From positions 1-32,195 of the forward strand of contig NZ_MVHF01000070.1 of the NCBI RefSeq assembly GCF_002086485.1: 32,195 bases of DNA, in the 5' to 3' direction. Positions 22,421-30,058 of the stretch are shown here, piece by piece. The DNA comes from Mycobacterium aquaticum (lineage in GTDB: Bacteria > Actinomycetota > Actinomycetes > Mycobacteriales > Mycobacteriaceae). The notes below the pieces were generated by a model. The model did no database searches and was not told the origin of the DNA. It saw only the letters and a program-made list of their open reading frames with translations. The translations under genes were made by a program, and so were the position numbers. Every line of letters begins with the position of its first letter. The first letter of the stretch is position 1.

Positions 22421-22744
22421 GTGACGTACGTCATTGCCGAACCCTGCGTCGACGTCAAAGACAAGGCGTGCATCGAGGAATGCCCTGTCGATTGCATCTA
22501 CGAGGGCGGACGCATGCTGTACATCCACCCCGACGAGTGCGTGGACTGCGGTGCATGCGAACCGGTCTGCCCGGTCGAGGCCATCTACTACGAAGACGAT
22601 GTGCCGGACCAGTGGGCCAGCTACACGCAGAGCAACGCGGATTTCTTCACCGAGCTGGGCTCGCCGGGCGGTGCGTCCAAGGTCGGCATGACCGACAACG
22701 ATCCGCAGGCCATCAAGGATCTTCCCCCGCAGGGTGAGGACTGA
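22421..22744 (+). CDS. fdxC: 7Fe ferredoxin FdxC
   Basis: A 107-residue ferredoxin carrying the 3Fe-4S plus 4Fe-4S Cys pattern of seven-iron ferredoxins: C9, C17, C21 and C25 in the first half and C40, C43, C46 and C50 in the second (DCGACEPVCP). By comparison with Azotobacter-type 7Fe ferredoxin, C9, C17 and C50 bind the 3Fe cluster, C21, C40, C43 and C46 bind the 4Fe cluster, and C25 is free. The acidic C-terminal extension (DFFTELGSPGGASKVGMTDNDP) is typical of actinobacterial FdxA/FdxC. GTG 22421 has AGGAGA upstream. It serves as a low-potential electron carrier in the cytosol. It corresponds to M. tuberculosis Rv1177 and is followed after 26 bp by the DapC-like gene in the same direction. 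Confidence 0.94.
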   Translation: MTYVIAEPCVDVKDKACIEECPVDCIYEGGRMLYIHPDECVDCGACEPVCPVEAIYYEDDVPDQWASYTQSNADFFTELGSPGGASKVGMTDNDPQAIKDLPPQGED

Positions 22745-22770
22745 TCCTGCCGTTCCCGTCCCGCTCTGAC

Positions 22771-23871
22771 GTGGCGCGTACACCGCGCTCGGCCGCTCTG
22801 CCGGAGTTCCCCTGGGACACCCTGGCCGAGGTGACGGCCCGCGCCCGTTCGCATCCCGACGGCATCGTCGACCTGTCGGTGGGGACCCCGGTGGACCCGG
22901 TGGCCCCGCTGATCCGGGAGGCGCTCGCGTCGGCGAGTGCCTCGCCCGGGTACCCGGCCACCGCTGGTATGCCCGCGCTCCGAGCATCAGCGACGGCTGC
23001 CTTGCGGCGCCGCTACGGCATCACCGATCTGGCGCCCGACGCCGTCCTGCCGGTCATCGGAACCAAAGAGTTGATCGCCTGGCTCCCGACCCTGCTGGGC
23101 CTCGGTTCCGGTGACGCAGTCGTGGTTCCCGAGCTGGCCTATCCCACTTATGAAGTCGGGGCGCGCCTGGCGGGAGCGCAGGTGGTTCGGGCCGACGCGC
23201 TGACCCAGCTCGGGCCGCAGGTGCCTGCCCTGATCTTCCTCAACTCGCCCAGCAATCCGACCGGTCGTGTGCTGGGTGTCGACCACCTGCGCAAGGTGGT
23301 GACGTGGGCACGTGAACGCGGCGTCCTTGTCGCTTCCGACGAGTGCTACCTCGGGCTCAGCTGGGAAGCCGACCCGGTCAGCGTGCTGCACCCGTCTGTC
23401 AGCGACGGTGATCACACCGGGCTTCTGGCCATTCACTCGCTGTCCAAGACATCGTCCCTGGCGGGCTATCGCGCAGGGTTCGTCGCCGGGGACCCTGCCG
23501 TGGTCGCCGAGTTGCTGGCGGTGCGCAAGCACGCGGGCATGATCGTCCCGACGCCGGTGCAGGCGGCGATGGTCGCGGCCCTCGACGACGACGAACACGA
23601 AGCCGTGCAACGGGATCGGTATGCGCGTCGCCGCGCGGTGCTGTTGCCGGCTCTGCGGTCGGCCGGGTTCCCGGTCGAGCATTCCGAGGCCGGGCTGTAC
23701 CTGTGGGCCAGCCGCGGTGAACCGTGCCGCGACACGCTCGCGTGGTTGGCCGAACGCGGCATCCTGGTCGCGCCCGGCGAGTTCTACGGCCCGGCCGGTG
23801 CGCAGTATGTGCGGGTCGCGTTGACGGCCACCGACGAACGCATCGATGCGGCCGTCGCCCGCCTCGCCTGA
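22771..23871 (+). CDS. dapC: Succinyldiaminopimelate transaminase-like aminotransferase (Rv1178-like)
   Basis: A 366-residue class I/II PLP-dependent aminotransferase. The motifs follow the fold-type I order: GIVDLSVGTPVDPVAPLI, PGYPATAGMPALR, GTKELIAWLPTLLGLG, LIFLNSPSNPTGRV with the cofactor-contacting Asn, SDECYLGL with the Asp that holds the pyridine ring, and HSLSKTSSLAGYRAGF with the Schiff-base Lys. Most annotations of this ortholog name it DapC in the lysine/meso-DAP pathway. The M. tuberculosis enzyme experimentally linked to that step has been assigned elsewhere (Rv0858c), so the substrate is uncertain. GTG 22771 is used because it aligns with the family N-terminus near FPWDTL; there is no clear RBS. 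It probably shares a transcript with fdxC. An inverted-repeat element follows. Confidence 0.85.
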   Translation: MARTPRSAALPEFPWDTLAEVTARARSHPDGIVDLSVGTPVDPVAPLIREALASASASPGYPATAGMPALRASATAALRRRYGITDLAPDAVLPVIGTKELIAWLPTLLGLGSGDAVVVPELAYPTYEVGARLAGAQVVRADALTQLGPQVPALIFLNSPSNPTGRVLGVDHLRKVVTWARERGVLVASDECYLGLSWEADPVSVLHPSVSDGDHTGLLAIHSLSKTSSLAGYRAGFVAGDPAVVAELLAVRKHAGMIVPTPVQAAMVAALDDDEHEAVQRDRYARRRAVLLPALRSAGFPVEHSEAGLYLWASRGEPCRDTLAWLAERGILVAPGEFYGPAGAQYVRVALTATDERIDAAVARLA

Positions 23872-23888
23872 TCTCTGCTCTCTGCGGC

Positions 23889-23945
23889 CGAATGGCCAGT
23901 TGTCACCCGCGAAGTGCGGAAAAGCGTGCAACAACTGGCCATTCG
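23889..23945. repeat. Inverted-repeat element, TGGCCA family copy B
   Basis: Perfect 15-bp arms CGAATGGCCAGTTGT (23889-23903) and ACAACTGGCCATTCG (23931-23945) enclose a 27-nt loop with an inner CCGC/GCGG stem. The element sits between the convergent ends of the DapC-like gene and the aldehyde dehydrogenase gene, and shares arm sequence with copy A at 6556-6618. It may act as a bidirectional terminator. No T-tract follows. Confidence 0.7.
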
Positions 23946-23964
23946 ACACCTAGCCGGCTGCCGG

Positions 23965-25410
23965 CTATCCCTCGAAGCCGTGGTAGTGCATCACGTGCTT
24001 GATGCGGGTGTAATCCTCAAGCCCGTACATCGACAGGTCCTTGCCGTAGCCGGAGTGCTTGAAACCACCGTGCGGCATCTCGGCGACCAGCGGGATGTGG
24101 GTGTTGATCCACACGCAGCCGAAGTCCAGCCGGGCCGACATCCGCGCTGCCACATCGACATTGCGGGTCCACACCGACGAGGCCAGCCCGTATTCGGTGC
24201 CGTTGGCGTATGCCAGCGCTTCGTCTTCGGTGCTGAACTTCTGCGCGGTGACGACGGGTCCGAAGATCTCGGTCTGGATCAGCTCGTCGTCCTGGCGCAG
24301 GTCGGCGATCAGCGTGGGCTCGAAGAAGAAGCCGGCCCCTTCTTTCTTCTTGCCGCCGGCGAGCACCCGGGCATGCTCGGGTGCACGTTCCACGAGGCCC
24401 GACACGTGGGCCAACTGGTTGGGATTGTTGATCGGCCCGAACAGGATGTCTTCGTCGTTCGGGTCGTACCCGGTCTTGGTGGCGGCGACTGATTCGGTCA
24501 TGGCCGCCAGCAGTTCGTCGTAGATACCTTCCTGGACGATCATCCGAGTGGCGGCCGTGCAGTCCTGGCCAGCGTTGAAATAGCCTGCGGCAGTGACGCC
24601 CTCGACGACCGCGGCGATGTCTGCGTCGTTGAACACCACCACGGGAGCCTTGCCGCCGAGCTCGAGGTGAGCCCGCTTGAGGTCCTGCGCGGCGCTCGTG
24701 GCGACCGCGACACCGGCGCGGGTCGACCCGGTGATCGACACCAGCTGGGGTACCGGGTGCGCGGTCAGTGCGGCACCGGTGTCCCGGTCTCCGCAGACCA
24801 GGTTGCACACCCCGGGCGGGAAGATCTCCTGCATCTTCTCGACCATCCAGTACGACGATGCCGGAGTGGTGTCCGACGGCTTGAGCACCACGGTGCACCC
24901 GGCGGCCAGCGCCGGGGCGAACTTCCACACCGACATCATCATCGGGTAGTTCCACGGCGCGACCTGAGCCACCGGCCCGACCGGCTCACGCCGGATGGAC
25001 GACGTGTGACCGCGCATGTATTCGCCCTGCGAGCGCCCCTCCAGCACCCTGGCGGCGCCTGCGAAGAACCGGATCTGATCGAGCATCGGCGGAATCTCTT
25101 CCGACGCGGTCAACGAGACCGGCTTACCGGTGTTCTCGCACTCGATGGCGATGAGTTCGTCGGCGTTCTCCTCGATCACGTCGGCGAGCTTGAGCAGCGC
25201 CCGCTGCCGCTCGCTGGGCGTGGACCAGCGCCAGGTCTCGAATGCCTTACCGGCCGCCTGGAACGCCAGATCCACATCCGCCGCAGACGAATTCGGCGCC
25301 GAGGCGAACACCTCGCCGGTGGACGGGTTGACGATGTCCATCATCTGGCCGTCTGAGGCGGTCTGGATTTCTCCGTTGATGATGTTGTGGATGACTTTCT
25401 TGTCCGACAT
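23965..25410 (-). CDS. NAD-dependent aldehyde dehydrogenase (aminobutyraldehyde dehydrogenase-like)
   Basis: A 481-residue member of the ALDH superfamily. The catalytic Cys is C284 in AGQDCTAATRM, and the general-base Glu is E250 in LELGGKAPVVVF. PWNYPMMMSVWKFAPALAAGC (NAD-binding Rossmann segment), LKPSDTTP, SITGSTRAG and EIFGPVV are also present. AGQDCTAATR and the overall pattern resemble gamma-aminobutyraldehyde or betaine-aldehyde dehydrogenases. ATG 25410 has GGAG upstream and lies 11 bp after the amine oxidase stop, so the two form an operon. The obvious joint reaction is primary amine to aldehyde by the oxidase, then aldehyde to acid here (inference from gene order). The upstream in-frame extension to 25542 runs into the amine oxidase gene and is discarded. 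Confidence 0.9.
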   Translation of the reverse strand: MSDKKVIHNIINGEIQTASDGQMMDIVNPSTGEVFASAPNSSAADVDLAFQAAGKAFETWRWSTPSERQRALLKLADVIEENADELIAIECENTGKPVSLTASEEIPPMLDQIRFFAGAARVLEGRSQGEYMRGHTSSIRREPVGPVAQVAPWNYPMMMSVWKFAPALAAGCTVVLKPSDTTPASSYWMVEKMQEIFPPGVCNLVCGDRDTGAALTAHPVPQLVSITGSTRAGVAVATSAAQDLKRAHLELGGKAPVVVFNDADIAAVVEGVTAAGYFNAGQDCTAATRMIVQEGIYDELLAAMTESVAATKTGYDPNDEDILFGPINNPNQLAHVSGLVERAPEHARVLAGGKKKEGAGFFFEPTLIADLRQDDELIQTEIFGPVVTAQKFSTEDEALAYANGTEYGLASSVWTRNVDVAARMSARLDFGCVWINTHIPLVAEMPHGGFKHSGYGKDLSMYGLEDYTRIKHVMHYHGFEG

Positions 25411-25421
25411 GATGACTCCGA

Positions 25422-27362
25422 TCAGTGAGGGTGGTGACAGGCGGAAGGTGGGGTCGGCTCCACATCGAGAGCCGGATTGCGGTCGAAGAAGCCGGCCGGT
25501 TTGAGCCAGAAGGAGACGGCGTCCACCGGCATGATCGGCCATTCCTCGGGCCGCGGGATGTGATGGATGCCGAAGGTGTACCAGAGCACGACGTCGGTGT
25601 TATCGATCGGCCGGTTGGCCGCAGTCCACTCCGGCAGGCCGAGGCCCGGGCCGCTCTGGTTGACGAATTCGCCTGACGGCCAGCGCTCGTCGGGGCTGTT
25701 CGGGGTGACCCACAGTGTGTGGGCGATGGCCTCTGCCCGCCGGAAGATGGGCGAGGCCGGGTCGAACATCGCGGGGAAGGCGGCGCCGGGCACCAGCTTG
25801 TAGGACGGGTGGGTGCCGAGGCCGTTGGTCGTGTTCTCGTTGACCACCTTCCAGGCCCGCTGGGTGTGCCAGTTGTAGTCCTGCTTGCCCTCCGACTCGG
25901 TACGCAGCGCAGTGTTCTTCTGCCGCAGGGACAATCCGTACGGGTTGTCCGGCCCCATCGGTTCGATCTCGGTCTCGGTGGCATAGACGGTGTTGTCGGC
26001 CCCGTCCACGTCGAGGTCGAGCCGGGCGGTGATGAAGTGCTGGTGGAACGGCGCGTAGGTGTTGGTGTCCACCAGTGTGCCGTGCGGGTACTCCTCACCG
26101 TCGCGCAGATGTGTGGTGACCATCAAACCCGTTGCGCGGATCTCACATTCGATGTTGCCGTCCTGGTAGAACCGCCAGTACACGAGATATTCGTAATTGG
26201 CGACGGTCATGTGGCTCGACACCGTGAGCCTGCGCATGCGGCGGACGTCGGCGCTGCCGCCGTGCTCGACATGCTTCCACAGCACCGCGTTGTCTTCCTC
26301 GTGGATGCAGATCGCGTTGCGGATCTCGTACGGTTCGCCCTTGGTGTCGTGCAACACCGCGTCGAGGTAGCGGATCTCACCGAGGCAGTCGCAGCCCAGC
26401 TCCAGCGAGGTGGTCATGAACCCGATGCCCCACTCACCGATATCGAAAGCGGTGCGGCGGTAGTGATCCGGGCAGTGGTCGCGGTAGGGGACCGCCATCT
26501 CGGCCAGCGACATCCGGTGCGCGATGGGCCGTACCCGGCCGTGGTCGTTGTAGCTGACCGTGTGCAGCGTCATCCCCTCGCGGTAGTTGAAACCGACTCG
26601 CAGCGACCAGTTCTGCCATTGCAGCAGGTTGCCGTCCAGGGTGAACGACGGGCCTTCGGGCTGGGTGATCTCCAGGGGCTTCAGCGGTGGGCGGGTGCTG
26701 GACTCGCGTAGTTGCGCAGGGAGGTTGGCGGGCCTGTACTCGGCCATCACCTCCGGTATGTCGATCGGCTCGCCCTCTTCGATCTCCAACAGCTCCATCG
26801 TGTTCATGTCCACGACGCAGTGGAATCCACGCAGGTGGTGTGCGTAGATGTTGGCGCCGCCCGGGGAGCGCAGCCAGGTGTCGGTCCAGCCGAGTCGCCT
26901 GCCCTTGTACCGCTCCGGGATGAGGATGTCGCCGTAGGTCCAGACGTCCATGAACACCATGTCCATGTCGGTGACACCGCGGCGGGCCAACGCGGCGATC
27001 ACGTCGGGGTTGGTGCGCATGGCCTGGTCGCACTCGTCCCATTCGTCGACAGTGAAGTTGGCCTGCACACCGGGCAGATGGGTCCAGGTCAGTACCGCAT
27101 CGTCGGTGAGCGAGACGGTGGCCTTGTAGGTGCTGTTGGAGTCGCGGTGGAAGCACACGACCAGCGCGCGGCGCTCCGGTGCCGTACCGGTCGTGTCGTA
27201 TGCGGCGAGCTGTTGTTTGTCGGGTTCGACGAGTTCGATCGAGGCAAACCGCCACCGGTCGTCCACGCCACGGTCGCGCCGCACGATGGCGGCAACCTTC
27301 CGGAATTCCTCCGGGCCCAGTGGATCAAGTGGGTGAAACGTCCGAACGACGGTGTCAGTCAT
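25422..27362 (-). CDS. Copper-containing primary amine oxidase
   Basis: A 646-residue enzyme of the copper/TPQ amine oxidase family, which oxidises primary amines to aldehydes with release of NH3 and H2O2. The TPQ precursor tyrosine is Y390 in VANYEYLVYW (consensus N-Y-D/E-Y). The catalytic base is D307 in FDIGEWGIG. Copper ligands are H440 and H442 in FHQHF, and a C-terminal His in FGIHHIPRPEEWPIMPVD (H601 by alignment to the Arthrobacter enzyme). LELGCDCLGEIRYLDAVL and RNAICIHEED are also characteristic. No signal peptide is visible, as for Arthrobacter AGAO, so a cytosolic location is expected. ATG 27362 has GGAGGG 6 nt upstream; the longer frame to 27425 is not supported. The substrate is unknown. 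The downstream ALDH suggests an amine catabolic operon. Confidence 0.94.
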   Translation of the reverse strand: MTDTVVRTFHPLDPLGPEEFRKVAAIVRRDRGVDDRWRFASIELVEPDKQQLAAYDTTGTAPERRALVVCFHRDSNSTYKATVSLTDDAVLTWTHLPGVQANFTVDEWDECDQAMRTNPDVIAALARRGVTDMDMVFMDVWTYGDILIPERYKGRRLGWTDTWLRSPGGANIYAHHLRGFHCVVDMNTMELLEIEEGEPIDIPEVMAEYRPANLPAQLRESSTRPPLKPLEITQPEGPSFTLDGNLLQWQNWSLRVGFNYREGMTLHTVSYNDHGRVRPIAHRMSLAEMAVPYRDHCPDHYRRTAFDIGEWGIGFMTTSLELGCDCLGEIRYLDAVLHDTKGEPYEIRNAICIHEEDNAVLWKHVEHGGSADVRRMRRLTVSSHMTVANYEYLVYWRFYQDGNIECEIRATGLMVTTHLRDGEEYPHGTLVDTNTYAPFHQHFITARLDLDVDGADNTVYATETEIEPMGPDNPYGLSLRQKNTALRTESEGKQDYNWHTQRAWKVVNENTTNGLGTHPSYKLVPGAAFPAMFDPASPIFRRAEAIAHTLWVTPNSPDERWPSGEFVNQSGPGLGLPEWTAANRPIDNTDVVLWYTFGIHHIPRPEEWPIMPVDAVSFWLKPAGFFDRNPALDVEPTPPSACHHPH

Positions 27363-27470
27363 CGACCCTCCGATGTGATTCAGTTCACGATCCGGATCAG
27401 TATGCGAGGGGTGCGCAATTTGCACAGCTGCCGAATTGGCCAGTCACCTGTGCGGCGATAGACGTTCCGT

Positions 27471-28661
27471 CTAAACGGCCAGCGCCGCGCAGGCGCGCAG
27501 TGTCGCGGCAAGGTACGTCGCGTCCTGCGCTGCGGGCCACGACGACATCTTGACGACGACGGTGCGTGATGCCCGGTCGACGTACACGAGTTGGCCGTGG
27601 ATGCCCAGGCACAGCAGCACCGGTCCGGTCGCCTTGCGGTAGAACCAGAACTGGTTGCGGTACCAACCGCCCGGCAGCATCGGCTCGTTGTCGGTGAGGG
27701 CAAACGCTTCCCGGACATCTGGTGTGGGATCGAAAGTCTCGGCGAGCCAGCGGGCAGGGACGATCCGCTGGCCGTCGAGGGCGACTCCGTCGTCGAGAAT
27801 CAGCTGACCGAAGCGGCCGAGATCGCGCAGGGTCGCGCAGATTCCGCCGTCGTGTACGGCGGTGCCCACCGCGTCGCAGACCACCTCGGCGTCGTACTCG
27901 GCCCCCATGGGCTGCCAGATCAACGTCGAGATCAGGTCGGCCATGCGGACGCCCGCGGCGCGTTCGCACATCCAGCCGAGCATGTCGGTGTCGCAGGACC
28001 GGTAGGTGAACTCGCCGCCGTGCGGGCCGCCGGAACCGATCTGACGTAGGTAGGCATATCCGCCGACGACATCGTCAGGCTGCAGCGGAGCCCATCCCAC
28101 CGAACGTTCCATCTGTCGCACCTCGGAGTCGGGTGCGGTGTACGCCTCACGGAACGCGACGCCCGTCCGCATGTCGAGGACGTTGCGCAGTGTCGCTCCG
28201 GCATACCCACAGTCGGCGACCTCGGGTACGTATTCGGTGACCGGTGCGTCCGGGTCGAGGGCGCCGCGTTCGACCAGGATGCCTGCGACGCATCCGACGA
28301 GCGACTTGGACACCGACATCAGCAGATGCCTGCTCGATTCGGTCATCGCGCCGAGATATTGCTCGGCGACAATGTGTCCGTCGCGCAGCACCAGCAGCCC
28401 GTCGGTGTGGGTCGCGGCGAACACCTCCGATGCGGTGACCTCTCCGCCGCCGGGCCACATGATCGTTGGGTCGCTCAGCGGGGCTTGGTGTTTCGGCAGT
28501 GAAGTGCAGTGTGCACCGGCCGAGATGCGGTGCGTCGGCAACAGCTCACGCAGGTGCTGGAAAGCCCACCGCAGATAGTGCGGTTCCTGCCAGTTGGCGA
28601 TGGTGACCTGATCTTCGGATGCCGGTGGGAACCCCGTCATGGGCTCGGCCTGGTCGCGCAT
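27471..28661 (-). CDS. NylB/class C beta-lactamase-like serine hydrolase 1
   Basis: A 396-residue serine hydrolase of the beta-lactamase/DD-peptidase fold, in the branch containing 6-aminohexanoate-dimer hydrolase (NylB). The nucleophile motif is S116-V-S-K119. The second motif is Y220-R-S222 instead of YxN, and an HG pair in LGIHGQL takes the KTG-like place. LIWQPMGAEYDAE, HDGGICATLRDLGRFG and MPGGWYRNQFWF are shared almost word for word with the divergent gene at 28695. No signal peptide is seen, so action on cytosolic amides or esters is more likely than on peptidoglycan or external beta-lactams. ATG 28661 is chosen because TACCAT lies 8 nt upstream; ATG 28640 is an alternative. The frame is open to 29015 but would run through the neighbour. 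The substrate is unknown. Confidence 0.88.
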   Translation of the reverse strand: MRDQAEPMTGFPPASEDQVTIANWQEPHYLRWAFQHLRELLPTHRISAGAHCTSLPKHQAPLSDPTIMWPGGGEVTASEVFAATHTDGLLVLRDGHIVAEQYLGAMTESSRHLLMSVSKSLVGCVAGILVERGALDPDAPVTEYVPEVADCGYAGATLRNVLDMRTGVAFREAYTAPDSEVRQMERSVGWAPLQPDDVVGGYAYLRQIGSGGPHGGEFTYRSCDTDMLGWMCERAAGVRMADLISTLIWQPMGAEYDAEVVCDAVGTAVHDGGICATLRDLGRFGQLILDDGVALDGQRIVPARWLAETFDPTPDVREAFALTDNEPMLPGGWYRNQFWFYRKATGPVLLCLGIHGQLVYVDRASRTVVVKMSSWPAAQDATYLAATLRACAALAV

Positions 28662-28669
28662 GGCAGGAG

Positions 28670-28675
28670 ATGGTA
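28670..28675 (-). promoter_or_regulatory. Leaderless -10 element in the 33-bp gap of the divergent hydrolases
   Basis: On the minus strand TACCAT is followed by 8 nt and ATG 28661. The divergent hydrolase 2 has its RBS in the same gap, so its promoter must lie inside or at the very start of hydrolase 1. Confidence 0.45.
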
Positions 28676-28694
28676 CTGCCGGAACGGAGGAATC

Positions 28695-29960
28695 ATGCGT
28701 GCTCTCGCCTACGATCGGCCTGTGGAGGTTAACGCCGACAACTGGCAGCAACCGCCGTTCAACCGGTGGGCGTACTGGCATATCGAAGATATCTTGCCGA
28801 CGCAGCCCATACTTCGCGGCACCGGTCCGGTCCGCGCGTTGCCTGCGGTCGAGGCCCTTGATCCCTTGCAGGTCAACGTTATTCGATCCAACGGCGAAGA
28901 GGCCACGGTCGCCGATGTGTTGGCGGACACCTACACCGACGCGTACGTGGTGCTGCAGGACGGTGGGCTGGTCGCCGAATGGTACGGCTCGGAGGGGGCC
29001 GCCGACCGCCCTCACGCGACGATGTCGATCACCAAGTCCGTGGTGGGCGCGGTGGCCGGCGTACTGGCGGACCGCGGGCTCCTCGACGTCGGCCGGCCTG
29101 TCGTCGACATCGTCGGTGAACTGGCGGGCAGTGGCTACGCCGGTGCGACGGTCCGCGACATTCTCGACATGCGCAGTGGTGTGCGGTTCCGTGAGGACTA
29201 CACCGACCCGCAGTCCGAGGTTCGGCTACTCAGCGATTGGTTGGGAACGCGGGGGCTGTACGAGTATCTGGTCGGGTTGTCGGCCGAGACTGCGCACGGA
29301 CAACGTTTTTTGTACCGCTCAGCGGAATCCGATGTACTGGGCTGGGTGTGTGAGCGAGTATCGGGCACACCCATGGCCGAGTTGATCTCGACGCTGATCT
29401 GGCAACCGATGGGTGCCGAGTTCGATGCCGAGATACTGTGCGACACAGTCGGTACCGCGATCCATGACGGTGGGCTGTGTGCTACCGCGCGCGATCTGGC
29501 GCGCTTCGGTCAGCTGCTCCTGGACGGCGGTGTGGTTCCCGAAGACGGCGACGACGGGGTACGCACCGTGATCGGGCCGCGGTGGCTGAGGGAGGCCTGG
29601 GCCGTCGACGCCGACGCCCGATCGGTTTTCATCGAATCGCCGAACGAGGTGTCGATGCCGGGCGGGTGGTATCGCAATCAGTTGTGGTTCCGTCCGGGTT
29701 TGTTTGGAGATGTGTTGCTTTGCTTGGGAATTCACGGGCAGATGATTCACGTCAGCCGGCGCACCCGCACCGTCTGCGTCAAGTTCTCGACGTGGCCGCA
29801 GGCCCAACAACCCCGCTTCATGCAGGACACCCTGCGGGCGTTCGACGCGGTCGGAGGGGCGCTGAGCGGCCGCCAGCGGATGGGGGACAAACACCGTCTG
29901 CCCGGCATCGTCTCGGGCATGACGCGGCGTTCCGGCGCCGGCAATCCGGGCCAGTGTTGA
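28695..29960 (+). CDS. NylB/class C beta-lactamase-like serine hydrolase 2
   Basis: A 421-residue paralog of the adjacent minus-strand hydrolase. Active-site elements are S111-I-T-K114 (very near the S112/K115 of NylB), Y207-R-S209, and H347-G348 in LGIHGQM. Shared blocks include YAGATVRDILDMRSGVRFRE, LIWQPMGAEFDAE and PGGWYRNQLWF. It carries a C-terminal extension of about 35 residues (SGRQRMGDKHRLPGIVSGM...) not present in hydrolase 1. ATG 28695 has a strong GGAACGGAGG RBS; the upstream extension to 28509 is antisense to hydrolase 1. The pair clearly arose by duplication and inversion, and differences around the SxxK and tail suggest divergence in specificity. No signal peptide is seen. The substrate is unknown: cyclic or linear amides are the family-level expectation, esters an alternative. 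Confidence 0.9.
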   Translation: MRALAYDRPVEVNADNWQQPPFNRWAYWHIEDILPTQPILRGTGPVRALPAVEALDPLQVNVIRSNGEEATVADVLADTYTDAYVVLQDGGLVAEWYGSEGAADRPHATMSITKSVVGAVAGVLADRGLLDVGRPVVDIVGELAGSGYAGATVRDILDMRSGVRFREDYTDPQSEVRLLSDWLGTRGLYEYLVGLSAETAHGQRFLYRSAESDVLGWVCERVSGTPMAELISTLIWQPMGAEFDAEILCDTVGTAIHDGGLCATARDLARFGQLLLDGGVVPEDGDDGVRTVIGPRWLREAWAVDADARSVFIESPNEVSMPGGWYRNQLWFRPGLFGDVLLCLGIHGQMIHVSRRTRTVCVKFSTWPQAQQPRFMQDTLRAFDAVGGALSGRQRMGDKHRLPGIVSGMTRRSGAGNPGQC

Positions 29961-29982
29961 ACGGTTCTGCCGAATGTCCGCC

Positions 29983-30007
29983 CACGGCGCCGTGTTCGTC
30001 TTAGTCT
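29983..30007 (+). promoter_or_regulatory. Promoter and operator-like palindrome of the H1-tailed ATP-grasp gene
   Basis: A perfect 12-bp palindrome CACGGCGCCGTG (29983-29994) lies 7 bp before TAGTCT (30002-30007), a good -10. A regulator bound there would overlap the spacer and -35 zone. The resulting leader would be about 45 nt, ending in the GGGAGG RBS. Confidence 0.45.
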
Positions 30008-30058
30008 GAGCGTCCGTCACATGTGAATCGAAGCCGGCTGGCGATGCGGGAGGTTGCA

